Of a DNA stretch of 64,000 nt, positions 16,220 through 25,031 are shown piece after piece; within the stretch, counting starts at the first letter, position 1; every line of letters starts with the position of its first letter. This DNA comes from GCA-2709075 sp964492555 (GTDB lineage Bacteria; Pseudomonadota; Alphaproteobacteria; MPNO01; UBA2964): contig CAZBKQ010000008.1 of assembly GCA_964492555.1 (NCBI GenBank), forward strand, positions 1 to 64,000. Direction: 5' to 3'. The notes below the pieces were generated by a model. That model was not told the origin of the DNA, searched no databases, and saw only the letters and a program-made list of their open reading frames with translations. Position numbers and translations under genes: made by a program.

Positions 16220-17032
16220 TTATTCGCCCTTATATTCCGGCTTGCGTTTTTCGGCGAAGGCGTCGATGCCTTCCGCGTAATCCGCTGTCGAGCGCAGCTT
16301 TTCATATGAATGGCCCTCAATATCGAGCGCGACTTTCAGGCTGGTATCGTAAACCGAATTCAGCACCCGTTTGAGGGCGCGCAGCGCCAAAGGCGCCTTG
16401 GCGTTGAGCGTCCCGGCATATTCCTCAATCAATACCGTCAGCGCATCCGAATCTTCTGCCACTTCGGTGATCAGCCCCCATTCCTTGGCCTGCGGCGCGG
16501 GAATGCGCTTACCCAGCATCACCATGTCCTTGGCGCGCGTCAGCCCGGCGATCTTGACCACGCGGACACTACCGCCCGACCCCGGCATCTCACCCAGATT
16601 GATCTCGGGCAACGCCACCAGTGTCTCTTTCGTCGCCAGACGGAAATCGCACGCCATGGCGAGCTCGAACCCCACACCAAACGCATATTTTTCCAACGCA
16701 GCAATGACCGGCTTGGTCGCCCGTTCCGGCGCACCGATATTCCAGGCGAGGTCGGACATGCCGTCAAACGGGATATCAGGAAATGCCTTCACATCGCCGC
16801 CGGAAGTATAGAGCCCGTTGGCGCCGCGGATCACGATCACCCCGACATCGGGGTCCTCGTCCATCGCCTCGATAATCGCACGGATTTGCGCGCGCCCTTT
16901 ATAGGAAACGATGTTGAGCGGCGGCCGGTCGAGGATCAGGTAACCGATCTTCTTGGCCGCATCGACCTCGACACGCAGTCCATCCAGTTCACGCAGTGTC
17001 GCGGCGCGTTCTTCCGAATAATCCTTTTGCAT
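16220..17032 (-). CDS. Enoyl-CoA hydratase/isomerase (crotonase) family protein
   Basis: The protein has 270 residues. The CoA oxyanion hole is formed by TSGGDVKAF near residue 75 and the FGVGFELAMACD segment near residue 116. PEINLGEMPGSGG near residue 142 holds a Glu at the position of the catalytic Glu in hydratases. It is the last gene of an operon with an acyl-CoA ligase (27 bp upstream) and an FMN reductase. The pair ligase plus crotonase suggests activation and transformation of an organic acid (aromatic or aliphatic); the crotonase superfamily also contains dehalogenases and lyases. Confidence 0.9.
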   Translation of the reverse strand: MQKDYSEERAATLRELDGLRVEVDAAKKIGYLILDRPPLNIVSYKGRAQIRAIIEAMDEDPDVGVIVIRGANGLYTSGGDVKAFPDIPFDGMSDLAWNIGAPERATKPVIAALEKYAFGVGFELAMACDFRLATKETLVALPEINLGEMPGSGGSVRVVKIAGLTRAKDMVMLGKRIPAPQAKEWGLITEVAEDSDALTVLIEEYAGTLNAKAPLALRALKRVLNSVYDTSLKVALDIEGHSYEKLRSTADYAEGIDAFAEKRKPEYKGE

Positions 17033-17059
17033 CTCCTGTTCCCAATTAAAGGCGTCGTT

Positions 17060-18613
17060 TCATTCCAGTGCGGTTTCATAGCCTTCGAGCGCGACATAGT
17101 CACCCTCGCGCAACAACCGGCGCAGCAGCTTGCCGGATGCGGACACCGGTATCTTTTCCACAAATACGTATTTTCTGGGGCGCTTGAATCCCGCCAATGC
17201 CGATTCCCGGCAATGCACATCAAGCAAAACAGCGCTGGCCTCCGCCGATACCGGCTCGATATAGGCGACAACCTTCTGCCCCCACCGCTCATCCGTCTCG
17301 CCGACTACCGCCGCCATGCCGACCAGGCCGGACGCCGCCAGCGTATTCTCAACTTCTTCCGGATGGATATTTTCGCCGCCCGAAATAATCATGTCATCGA
17401 CGCGCCCGCACAAAAACAACGAACCGTCTTCATCGAAATAGCCGAGGTCGCCGGTGAAATACCAGCCGTCGCGGATCGCCTTCCGGTCGGCATCGGGGCG
17501 CTTCCAGTATCCGGAAAAGGCTTCCGCACTATTCATCGTGGCGACGACTTCGCCGATCTCTCCCTGCGGCACGATATCGTCGCCGCTTACCGTTCCCTCT
17601 GCATCCACCCGGACAATGCGAAGCACCTGCCCCATCCCCGCCCGGCCCGCGCTGCCGGGTTTTGCCGCCAGATCGTCGCAATAGGAAAAGGTGAATATCT
17701 CGCTGGAGCCGTAATAATTGGCAAAGACGTCCGGCATGAAGGCCGCCGCCAGCCTGCGCTCAAGCGTGCTGGTCATGGCCATGCCTGCATAAGCGACATT
17801 CCGGACCGATCCGGTGCCCGCGTCCGTGAATTCCGGACAACCCAACATGTCATGGAACATGGTCGGCACCAGAAAAAGAGCGTTGATGTTTTCCGCCGCA
17901 ATCAATCCGACCGCGCCCGCCGGATCGAAGCGACGCATATTGACCCACGCGCCGCCGATCAGCGCCGTCATCAGCAAAACCCGGATGCCCATCGTGTGAA
18001 AAAGCGGCATGACGCCGAGCGAACGTTCTCCGGCCCGGTACCTCAACTGAGCGATACAGGCCATCGCCGCCGTGCGCTCCGCCGATATCGAACGGGGCAC
18101 GCCCTTGGGCCTGCCGGTCGTACCGGAGGTATAGAGCATCAGGCAGATATCGTCGTCTTTTATTGACGGGCGGGGTTTAACGGGCTCTGCCTCCAGCAGT
18201 TCGGCAAAAGGCGTTTCTTCCGCGCCGCCGGCGATTGAAACGATCCTTTCGATTCCGGAATTTTGGGCCGCCTTCCGCGCGGCGGGTGCGGCGTCTTCAT
18301 CGATCAGGATCAGAACCGCTTCGGCGTCTTCAAGGACATAGGCGATTTCCTCAACCGTCGCCCGCCAGTTAAAGGGCGTGAAAATCGCTCCCAATATCTG
18401 ACAGGCGAAATAGGCCGTCGCCATCTCATACCGGTTCGGCATGATGCAGGCGCAATGATCGCCCCGGCCCAGACCCATCCCGGCAAGCCCTCCCGCCGTC
18501 CGGGCGATATCGTCCCGCCATTCTCGCCAACAGCGGCGCAGGTCGCCATCAACTATGGCCAATGCCTCCGGCGCGCGTTCAGCCGCGGCAAAAGGAATTT
18601 CTCCGAGCTTCAT
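17060..18613 (-). CDS. Acyl-CoA ligase (AMP-forming)
   Basis: The protein has 517 residues. The AMP-binding P-loop YTSGTTGRPKGV is near residue 160, YYGSSEIF near residue 298, the GWYFTGDLGYFDEDG motif near residue 385, and the catalytic Lys of the C-terminal lid in PVSASGKLLRR near residue 494. It resembles the benzoate/4-chlorobenzoate/carnitine-CoA ligase branch. Its ATG overlaps the stop of the FMN reductase gene (ATGA). Substrate cannot be read; the context is an acid-catabolic operon. Confidence 0.92.
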   Translation of the reverse strand: MKLGEIPFAAAERAPEALAIVDGDLRRCWREWRDDIARTAGGLAGMGLGRGDHCACIMPNRYEMATAYFACQILGAIFTPFNWRATVEEIAYVLEDAEAVLILIDEDAAPAARKAAQNSGIERIVSIAGGAEETPFAELLEAEPVKPRPSIKDDDICLMLYTSGTTGRPKGVPRSISAERTAAMACIAQLRYRAGERSLGVMPLFHTMGIRVLLMTALIGGAWVNMRRFDPAGAVGLIAAENINALFLVPTMFHDMLGCPEFTDAGTGSVRNVAYAGMAMTSTLERRLAAAFMPDVFANYYGSSEIFTFSYCDDLAAKPGSAGRAGMGQVLRIVRVDAEGTVSGDDIVPQGEIGEVVATMNSAEAFSGYWKRPDADRKAIRDGWYFTGDLGYFDEDGSLFLCGRVDDMIISGGENIHPEEVENTLAASGLVGMAAVVGETDERWGQKVVAYIEPVSAEASAVLLDVHCRESALAGFKRPRKYVFVEKIPVSASGKLLRRLLREGDYVALEGYETALE

Positions 18614-19167
18614 GAAAGTTTCAGAGATTCCGCCGCCGCCAGAAACTGGTCGAGCATCCCATCCAGCATGTTGTCGATATCTTCGCTCACAAGCCCGCCA
18701 TCTTCACCGAAGGCCTGCCCCGCCTGGGCGAGGGAAAAGGAATCCGGGACCAGCCATGCCCCCATGAAGGAAAGCGTCGGGCGAAGCGCGATCAGACCGC
18801 GCCCGCCACCGACGAGGCCTGGCGCGGCGGAAGCCAGAAAACAGGTTTTACCGGTGGTCGGATAAGGCTTGATGCGCGACATCCAGTCGATCGCGTTCTT
18901 CACGGGACCGGGGACGCCGAAATTATATTCAGGCGTTACCAGAACAAGTCCGTCACAATTGGAGATTTTCTCAGCGAGCGCGGTCGTCGCCGCGGGCAGC
19001 CCCTGATCGGCCTCGATATCGCCGTCATAAAGCGGCATGTCATAATCGCGAAAATTGATGTGATCGGTTTCCACACCCCTTTCGAAAAGCTTGGCATCAA
19101 TTGCCCGTGCCAGCTTTCGGTTCAGGGACCCCTGCCGCAATGAGCCCGGCCAAATGAGAATTTTCAA
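18610..19167 (-). CDS. NADPH-dependent FMN reductase family protein
   Basis: The protein has about 185 residues with a flavodoxin-like fold: GSLRQGSLNRKLA near residue 8 is the FMN phosphate loop, and TPEYNFGVPGPVKNAIDW near residue 75 is the family signature. I chose the TTG start at 19167 because GGGAGGG lies just before it and the protein then begins at the first beta strand. The frame continues to 19221, but that part crosses the inverted repeat. First gene of the ligase/hydratase operon; it could supply reduced flavin or act as a quinone reductase. Confidence 0.88.
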   Translation of the reverse strand: MKILIWPGSLRQGSLNRKLARAIDAKLFERGVETDHINFRDYDMPLYDGDIEADQGLPAATTALAEKISNCDGLVLVTPEYNFGVPGPVKNAIDWMSRIKPYPTTGKTCFLASAAPGLVGGGRGLIALRPTLSFMGAWLVPDSFSLAQAGQAFGEDGGLVSEDIDNMLDGMLDQFLAAAESLKLS

Positions 19168-19191
19168 TGCACCCTCCCTTTGTAAGATGCG

Positions 19192-19235
19192 CACTCTAGC
19201 GGGGGTTGGAGCCCATCCCAACCCCCGCTAGAGTG
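19192..19235. repeat. 18-bp perfect inverted repeat in a divergent promoter region
   Basis: The arms 19192-19209 (CACTCTAGCGGGGGTTGG) and 19218-19235 are exact reverse complements around an 8-nt loop. The element ends 5 bp before the ATG of the first DUF1989 gene and begins 24 bp from the FMN reductase TTG on the other strand. The place is wrong for a terminator. It would be a good two-fold operator, or a hairpin hiding the DUF1989 ribosome binding region. Confidence 0.9.
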
Positions 19236-19240
19236 ACGAT

Positions 19241-19873
19241 ATGCGGATACTCACAGAAGAAATTGCGCCACGGAATACCGGTTGGGCGGCGGAAATACGG
19301 CAGGGCCAGATTTTGCGGCTGACCGCCCGGACCATTATCGATTTTGTCGCCTTCGACGCCTCAAACTATGCGGAGGCGTTCGACCAGGCCCCGTCGAAAG
19401 AAGAGAACGGCGCAATCTATCTGCGCGAGGGAGACCGTATGGTCTCCCGCACCGGTGCTCCGTTGATGACGTTGACCAAAGACGGCTTTAAGGGTCTCGG
19501 CACGCATGACATGCAGTTCGGCATGTGCGGGCGGGCGCGGCACAAGCGGGCGGCGGCGGAAGGCCGCCTCAACGAATATCTGCATGGCGAGAAGCTGGAG
19601 CTTCCCGATCACGGTTGCGCAGAAAACCTGACCTGGGCGCTGGAACCCTGGGGCATCACATACGAAAACATTCCGAGCCCGGTCAATTTGTTCCAGAACA
19701 TGGATATCAGTCAGGAGACGGGTGCGATGAAACGCACGCAAATTCGACCGGAAGAACCGGTGCCGATAGAATTGCGCGCGGAAAAGGACTTACTGGTGGC
19801 CTTTAGCGCCTGCCCGGACATGGCGTCGAGAACCGGCGGGCTGGAAGTCAAGGCGACGATTTTGCAGCCGTGA
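19241..19873 (+). CDS. DUF1989 / urea-carboxylase-associated family protein (paralogue 1)
   Basis: The protein has 210 residues, full length for the family. Conserved blocks are QGQILRLTARTIIDF near residue 22, LGTHDMQFGMC near residue 87 and PDHGCAENL near residue 125. Two DUF1989 proteins (CgdA/CgdB) make up carboxyguanidine deiminase next to guanidine (formerly urea) carboxylase; no carboxylase gene is in this window. No clear Shine-Dalgarno precedes the ATG, apart from a GAGTGA in the end of the inverted repeat. First of three tandem paralogues, which are probably one transcript. Confidence 0.86.
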   Translation: MRILTEEIAPRNTGWAAEIRQGQILRLTARTIIDFVAFDASNYAEAFDQAPSKEENGAIYLREGDRMVSRTGAPLMTLTKDGFKGLGTHDMQFGMCGRARHKRAAAEGRLNEYLHGEKLELPDHGCAENLTWALEPWGITYENIPSPVNLFQNMDISQETGAMKRTQIRPEEPVPIELRAEKDLLVAFSACPDMASRTGGLEVKATILQP

Positions 19874-19898
19874 GACTAGCGGCAAGGAGAAACGGTTT

Positions 19899-20444
19899 AT
19901 GGAAATAGTATCGCAAGCGACCGTCCGTCCACATGACGGCTGGATGGGAGAGCTGAACGCCGGACAGATCCTGCGCGTCACCGCCAAGAGCATGATCGAT
20001 TTCAATTGCTTCAAACGGGACGACCTGAAGGAATATTTCGATACCGCCCGTACCCGGATTTACAATCTCAATATTTATCCGACGGCGGGACATCGGCTGT
20101 TCAGCAAGCAGAACAACCCGATGATGCGGTTTATCGCGGACGGATTTAACGGCACCGGACTGCACGATCTGCAATCCAGCCAGGGATGCCCGGAACTGAT
20201 GCTGAAAACCGTCGCACCGCTCAATGAATTCACCATCGAAAACCTGCCGGACCCGATGGGGTTTTTCCGCAATATGGATATTTCTCCCGACGGCCGCATA
20301 AAGCCGAAACCAAAAGGACCTTTGGAGCCGGTCGATATAGATCTGGAAGCGGAAATTGATCTGATCTGTGCGCTGGTAAACTGCCCGGCGGCGGAGCTTT
20401 CAGCATCTGCGGCGGATTGCACCGTCACGATTTTGCAGCCCTGA
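19899..20444 (+). CDS. DUF1989 family protein, shortened (paralogue 2)
   Basis: The protein has 181 residues, about 29 fewer than its two neighbours. It keeps AGQILRVTAKSMIDF near residue 20, GLHDLQ near residue 87 and PMGFFRNMDI near residue 119. It lacks the segment that in the other two holds the FGxC/YGxC Cys and the PDHGC-x-ENL motif. Those residues are candidates for the metal or catalytic site, so this copy may be a non-catalytic partner, as in a heteromeric enzyme. AAGGAG precedes the ATG. 25 bp after paralogue 1. Confidence 0.82.
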   Translation: MEIVSQATVRPHDGWMGELNAGQILRVTAKSMIDFNCFKRDDLKEYFDTARTRIYNLNIYPTAGHRLFSKQNNPMMRFIADGFNGTGLHDLQSSQGCPELMLKTVAPLNEFTIENLPDPMGFFRNMDISPDGRIKPKPKGPLEPVDIDLEAEIDLICALVNCPAAELSASAADCTVTILQP

Positions 20445-20468
20445 CCCCGGACAAGCGAGGACAAGAAT

Positions 20469-21101
20469 ATGAACATCATCACCGACGATTTCGTTCCCGC
20501 CAATACAGGCTGGGGCCGCCCGATGAAAAAGGGCCAAATCCTTCGCATCGCCGCGAAGACGATTGTCGATTTCGCCTGTATCAACCTCAACAACACGGAT
20601 GAGCGTTTCGATCAGGCGCGCACCAAGGTCTACAATATGAAGATCTGGATTTCGACCGGCGACAAATTATACAGCAAGCTCAACAACCCGATGATGACCA
20701 TCATCGAGGACCAGTTTGCCGGAATGGGCTATCACGATCTGCAATACGGCACTTGCTCGGGGCCACGCTATGCGCGCGCCAAGGAGGAAGGCCGGCTGAA
20801 CCAGTATCACCATGGCGATGACATCCCGATTCCGGATCATGGATGCTGGGAAAACCTGATCGACGGGTTCAGCCAGTGGAATGTTCCCCCGGAGCTGATC
20901 CCGAGCCCGCTGAATATCTTTCAGCATGTCGATATCGACGTGAAATCGGGTGAGATCAAACACAGCCCCAACAGGCCGAAAGATCCCATCTATATCGACT
21001 TCCGGGCGGAAATGGATCTGGCCGTTGCGGCGTCGGCCTGCCCCGATCTGGCGGCGCCCGAATTCGGACAACCTATTCAGGCGACGATCTACGAGGCGTG
21101 A
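20469..21101 (+). CDS. DUF1989 / urea-carboxylase-associated family protein (paralogue 3)
   Basis: The protein has 210 residues with all family blocks: KGQILRIAAKTIVDFAC near residue 21, GYHDLQYGTC near residue 86, PDHGCWENL near residue 121, and IPSPLNIFQHVDI near residue 140. It is closer to paralogue 1 than to 2 in these motifs. Its last 29 bp overlap the end of the convergent MFS gene. 24 bp after paralogue 2. Confidence 0.86.
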   Translation: MNIITDDFVPANTGWGRPMKKGQILRIAAKTIVDFACINLNNTDERFDQARTKVYNMKIWISTGDKLYSKLNNPMMTIIEDQFAGMGYHDLQYGTCSGPRYARAKEEGRLNQYHHGDDIPIPDHGCWENLIDGFSQWNVPPELIPSPLNIFQHVDIDVKSGEIKHSPNRPKDPIYIDFRAEMDLAVAASACPDLAAPEFGQPIQATIYEA

Positions 21102-22314
21102 CATCCCTGCGGCCGACGGTCACGGCGATAACGCTGATCGTGACCAACAACGCCACGCCAACGATATAAAACGCGTTTTCCAGCCCTGCCCATTCGGCGA
21201 TTGCGCCCATGGTCATCGGCAGCACCACCCCCGAACACTGGTTCGCGGTGGCGCGGAGACCGGCGCTCTTTCCCTGATGTTCCGACGGTGTCGCCCGCGC
21301 CATCATACCGATCAACAACGGCTGGCTGATCCCCATCGTCGCGCCATACACCGTCATCACCGCGACCAACGCCTCATAACCCGGCAACATCGGTGTAATC
21401 GACAACAGGGTGATTTGTGTCGCCACCATTCCCATTGCCAGCCAGCGGTCGCGGGCAATCTTCAGAAGATGCCCCACCATCAAGGCGGAAAATCCGCCCG
21501 CCACCGCCCAGACCGTAAGCAAAAATCCTATCTTCGTTCCGGTCAGGCCGATCTCATTCAGCCACACGACATAAAAGCTGTGCTGAACCGATATTCCGGC
21601 ATAGCGCATGATGGTAATGGCGAGGACGAGAACGATGGCGGGAACCGCCAGAAGCCGCAGGGCGTCCTGATAGTCGCTCCAGCGCGGCATCAGATCTGAC
21701 AAGCCGGGCGCCCGGTCGGGCTTGTTGTCGGCTTCCGCCGGCAGCAGGAATGCGGATATAACCGGCAGACATCCCCAACACGCCAAAAGGCCGAATGCTC
21801 CCCAGGGCCCGAAATGGTCCCATGTCGCGCCGACGAGCGGCGGACCGACAAAGGCCGCCACCCGAAGCGAGGCGCTCAACCGCCCGGCATAAACCGGATT
21901 GCCTTTCATCACCTGGCCGATCATGGCCTGACTGCCGAGCCAGCCCATTGAACCGGCCCAACCGGCGAAAAGCTGGATAATGATCACGGCGGCGAGCGCC
22001 GGAAAAAACGGATAGGCCGCGTTGAGAATGATCGCGGCGATACCGAAGACAACGATCACCCGGCGCGTTCCGACCCGGTCCATCATCGCGCCGAAATGAA
22101 TTGAAAACAGGGTCAACAGGAGATACCGGCAGCCCAGCGCAATACCGGCGACTAGCGGCGATGCGCCCAGGGAAATCACCCATAGCGGCAGAATAACAGT
22201 CGCCATGTTGTTGAGGCTGTGACTGAACATGCCGCAGGCATATACAGCCGCCTGAACGCGCCAGGGAACCTCCGGGAATTCGTCCTTATTGGCCAGCGTG
22301 TCAGCCCGCCGCAA
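21073..22314 (-). CDS. Major facilitator superfamily transporter
   Basis: The protein has about 413 residues with some twelve hydrophobic segments. The loop between helices 2 and 3 reads GAMMDRVGTRRVIV, the MFS signature. The true start is uncertain: TTG 22314 (14 bp inside the NmrA gene's end) gives a sensible N-terminus, and no ATG is available before the first helix. Substrate unknown. It is the third gene of a leftward operon with msrB and the NmrA-like gene, and it is convergent with the DUF1989 trio, overlapping by 29 bp. Confidence 0.85.
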   Translation of the reverse strand: MRRADTLANKDEFPEVPWRVQAAVYACGMFSHSLNNMATVILPLWVISLGASPLVAGIALGCRYLLLTLFSIHFGAMMDRVGTRRVIVVFGIAAIILNAAYPFFPALAAVIIIQLFAGWAGSMGWLGSQAMIGQVMKGNPVYAGRLSASLRVAAFVGPPLVGATWDHFGPWGAFGLLACWGCLPVISAFLLPAEADNKPDRAPGLSDLMPRWSDYQDALRLLAVPAIVLVLAITIMRYAGISVQHSFYVVWLNEIGLTGTKIGFLLTVWAVAGGFSALMVGHLLKIARDRWLAMGMVATQITLLSITPMLPGYEALVAVMTVYGATMGISQPLLIGMMARATPSEHQGKSAGLRATANQCSGVVLPMTMGAIAEWAGLENAFYIVGVALLVTISVIAVTVGRRDVTPRRSSPE

Positions 22315-23152
22315 CCCGTTCGACGAAAGTCCGGAAATCGGTCGCCGGGCGGCCCAGCATCCATTCCAGAACGCGCGGCGACGCGGCGAGCCCGTGCTTG
22401 TCGTAATAGGGGAACATCCGCTGCATGGTCTGAATGGTGTAATCGCTGAAACCCAGCGCTTCGGCATGGGCGACGAATTGCTTTAACGGTTCTTTCTCCG
22501 CCCGGATTTCAGAGCCGAGAACATCGGTCAGGATCTCCGCCTTCTCGACAAGCGTGATCGCTTCGCCGCAAATCTCGTATATGCCGTAATCATAATCGTC
22601 GGAGGTCAGCACCTTTTCGGCCACCTCGCAGATATCGTTCAGATCGACCAGGCTCATCGGCTGGTTGATATCATAAGGCATGGTGTGCACGCCGGATTCC
22701 AGCATCTTCGGCCAGGCAGGCAACATGTTCTGCATGTATGACCCGCATTGCAGGATCACATAACGCAGACCGGAGCTGATAATATCGCCTTCGACATAAT
22801 GCCGTTCCCAGTGATGCGGCAAATCCTCGATCTGGGTATGCAGCATCGAATGGAAGACGACTTTCCTGAGCCGGGCCGCCCGCGCGCCGGAAATGACGTT
22901 ATCGCCGAAAGAACGTTCCGCCGGGTTCATGTTGGGCGCGATATAATAAAGCTGCTCCGCCCCTTCCAGCGCGGCCTCGACCGCATGAGCATCATAAAGA
23001 TCACAATCCATCGCCTCGGCAACGCCAAGTTCGGCGATATCGGCAAGCGAATTCTCATGCCCGACGAGCGCACGAATCCTGTGACCGCCTTTCGCCAGAT
23101 GGGACGCGATCGCCGAGCCGGTTTTGCCACGGGCGCAGGTAACGACAATCAT
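22301..23152 (-). CDS. NmrA-like / atypical SDR NAD(P)-binding protein
   Basis: The protein has 283 residues. The N-terminal Rossmann motif is VVTCARGKTGSAIASHL; in NmrA-type proteins the usual GxxGxxG reads TGxxG and catalytic Tyr-Lys are absent. HSMLHTQIEDLPHHWERHYVE near residue 102 is the typical middle segment (quoted in two parts of one motif, residues 100-120). Such proteins sense NAD(P) redox state or reduce quinones. The ATG overlaps the msrB stop (ATGA). Confidence 0.85.
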   Translation of the reverse strand: MIVVTCARGKTGSAIASHLAKGGHRIRALVGHENSLADIAELGVAEAMDCDLYDAHAVEAALEGAEQLYYIAPNMNPAERSFGDNVISGARAARLRKVVFHSMLHTQIEDLPHHWERHYVEGDIISSGLRYVILQCGSYMQNMLPAWPKMLESGVHTMPYDINQPMSLVDLNDICEVAEKVLTSDDYDYGIYEICGEAITLVEKAEILTDVLGSEIRAEKEPLKQFVAHAEALGFSDYTIQTMQRMFPYYDKHGLAASPRVLEWMLGRPATDFRTFVERVAAG

Positions 23153-23565
23153 TCGTTTTCTGCCCGGCTATCGCCTTCCCTGAAATCCAGCGATACGGAA
23201 TTCATGCAATAGCGTTGCCCTGTCGGTTGCGGCCCGTCATTGAAAACATGGCCGAGATGCGCGTCGCACGCGGCGCAGGTTACCTCAACCCGTTCCATGA
23301 AAAACGCGAAATCCTTGGTGTAATTCACCGCGTCCTTCGCAATCGGCTGATAAAAACTCGGCCAGCCAGTGCCTGAATTGAACTTGGTTTCGGCATCAAA
23401 CAAGGGGTTTCCACAACAGGAACAGACAAACGCTCCCTTTCCCTTGAACTCGTTGTATTTGCCGGTGAAGGGCCGTTCCGTCCCGGCCTCCCGGCAGACA
23501 TGATATTGCTCCGGCGTCAGTTCCTTCCGCCATTCATCATCGGTTTTTTCCACCCGGTCGACCAT
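23149..23565 (-). CDS. msrB: Peptide-methionine (R)-S-oxide reductase MsrB
   Basis: The protein has 138 residues. Zinc-binding CSCCGNPLF near residue 46 and CAACDAHLGH near residue 95 supply the four Cys. The catalytic Cys is in RYCMNSVSL near residue 120, and SGTGWPSF near residue 63 binds the sulfoxide. It repairs oxidised methionine in the cytoplasm. ATG 23565 follows GGAGAGCG; the open frame runs further upstream to 23652 without family similarity. First gene of the operon with the NmrA-like and MFS genes. Confidence 0.96.
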   Translation of the reverse strand: MVDRVEKTDDEWRKELTPEQYHVCREAGTERPFTGKYNEFKGKGAFVCSCCGNPLFDAETKFNSGTGWPSFYQPIAKDAVNYTKDFAFFMERVEVTCAACDAHLGHVFNDGPQPTGQRYCMNSVSLDFREGDSRAENE

Positions 23566-23762
23566 CGCTCTCCACCTCTGATCCTGTGGTTTCGTCAACT
23601 CTATCCGCAGCCCGTTGCCGCCGCAATTCCCGAGCGCGGATGAGCAGATCACGAAACTTTCATTCGGCCTTCATAAATAGAAAACCTCACCGTGACAGAA
23701 ATAGGTCAGGGTTGCAGACCTGGTTATGCAGGAAACACAACGCAGCCATGTCCTGACTCGTT

Positions 23763-23791
23763 TTGTCATGCGATATAGCCAGGCGTATTGT
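23763..23791 (+). promoter_or_regulatory. Candidate sigma-70 promoter for phaAB
   Basis: TTGTCA (23763-23768), 17-nt spacer, TATTGT (23786-23791). The start would fall near 23798, about 30 nt before the phaA ATG. Spacing and position are good; the -10 is a partial match. Confidence 0.5.
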
Positions 23792-23828
23792 CGGAAACAG
23801 AAGCACATAGAATTAACAGGAGAAAACC

Positions 23829-25004
23829 ATGGACGACGTCGTCATCACCAGCGCCGCGCGCACCCCGGTCGGCAGCTTCAATGGCGCATTGAGCGCACTG
23901 CCGGCTTCCGACCTCGGGAAGACCGTCATTCAGGAAAACCTGACCCGCAGCGGCATTGAGGCAAGCGACGTATCGGAGGTTATTCTGGGTCAGGTTCTCA
24001 CAGCGGGTGCCGGTCAGAACCCCGCCCGCCAGGCCGCGATCAATGCCGGCATGCCAATCGAGGTTTGCGCCTGGGGCGTCAATCAGGTTTGCGGATCCGG
24101 GCTTCGCTCCGTTGCGCTCGGTGCGCAATCCATAAGCAACGGCGATTCCGCCATCGTGATCGCGGGCGGGCAGGAAAGCATGAGCCAGTCACCGCACTGC
24201 ACCCATCTTCGCGGCGGGGTGAAAATGGGCAATACCGATCTGGTCGATACCATGATCCGCGACGGTCTCTGGGATATTTTCAACGGCTATCACATGGGCT
24301 GCACAGCGGAAAACGTCGCCAGTCAGTGGCAGATCAGCCGCGAGGAGCAAGACGCCTTCGCCGCCCAATCACAACAACGCGCCGAAGCCGCGCAAAAGGC
24401 AGGCAAATTCAAGGAAGAGATCGCGCCGGTCACGATCAAGACACGCAAGGGTGATGTCGTGGTAGAGGATGATGAATATCCCCGGCACGGCACGACCGTT
24501 GAAACGCTCTCCGGCCTCCGCCCCGCCTTTTCAAAGGATGGCACGGTAACCGCCGGCAACGCATCGGGGATCAACGATGGCGCCGCGGCGGTAACGCTGA
24601 TGTCGGCGGCCGAAGCGGAAAAACGCGGTCTCGCGCCGAAAGCACGGATCACCTCCTGGGCGCAGGCTGGCGTCGATCCCGCCATCATGGGGACGGGCCC
24701 GATCCCGGCCAGCCGCAAGGCACTGGAGAAAGCCGGCTGGACCGTTGAGGAGCTTGACCTGATCGAAGCCAATGAGGCCTTCGCCGCGCAGGCACTCGCC
24801 GTCGGCAAGGATCTCGGGCTCGACCCGGAAAAGGTGAACGTTAATGGCGGCGCCATCGCGATCGGCCACCCGATCGGCGCCTCCGGCACCCGTGTTCTGG
24901 TTACCCTGCTGCATGAGATGGAGAAGCGCGATGCCAAAAAAGGCCTCGCCACGCTCTGCATCGGCGGCGGGATGGGCATCGCCATGTGCGTCGCCCGCGA
25001 CTGA
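23829..25004 (+). CDS. phaA: Acetyl-CoA C-acetyltransferase (beta-ketothiolase)
   Basis: The protein has 391 residues, exact family length. The acylated Cys is in NQVCGSGLRS near residue 88, His in GHPIGASGTR near residue 350, and the second Cys in LCIGGGMGIAM near residue 378. It condenses two acetyl-CoA to acetoacetyl-CoA. With phaB 27 bp downstream it feeds polyhydroxybutyrate synthesis. A strong ACAGGAG precedes the ATG. The PHA synthase is not in the window. Confidence 0.96.
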   Translation: MDDVVITSAARTPVGSFNGALSALPASDLGKTVIQENLTRSGIEASDVSEVILGQVLTAGAGQNPARQAAINAGMPIEVCAWGVNQVCGSGLRSVALGAQSISNGDSAIVIAGGQESMSQSPHCTHLRGGVKMGNTDLVDTMIRDGLWDIFNGYHMGCTAENVASQWQISREEQDAFAAQSQQRAEAAQKAGKFKEEIAPVTIKTRKGDVVVEDDEYPRHGTTVETLSGLRPAFSKDGTVTAGNASGINDGAAAVTLMSAAEAEKRGLAPKARITSWAQAGVDPAIMGTGPIPASRKALEKAGWTVEELDLIEANEAFAAQALAVGKDLGLDPEKVNVNGGAIAIGHPIGASGTRVLVTLLHEMEKRDAKKGLATLCIGGGMGIAMCVARD

Positions 25005-25031
25005 TCAAGGAACGCAGCGAAGGACAGTCTG

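Noticed and set aside
16310..18166. A 618-codon open frame on the plus strand
   Set aside because: It is the antisense shadow of the acyl-CoA ligase and crotonase genes, which have full family motifs; GC-rich codon use keeps the opposite frame open.
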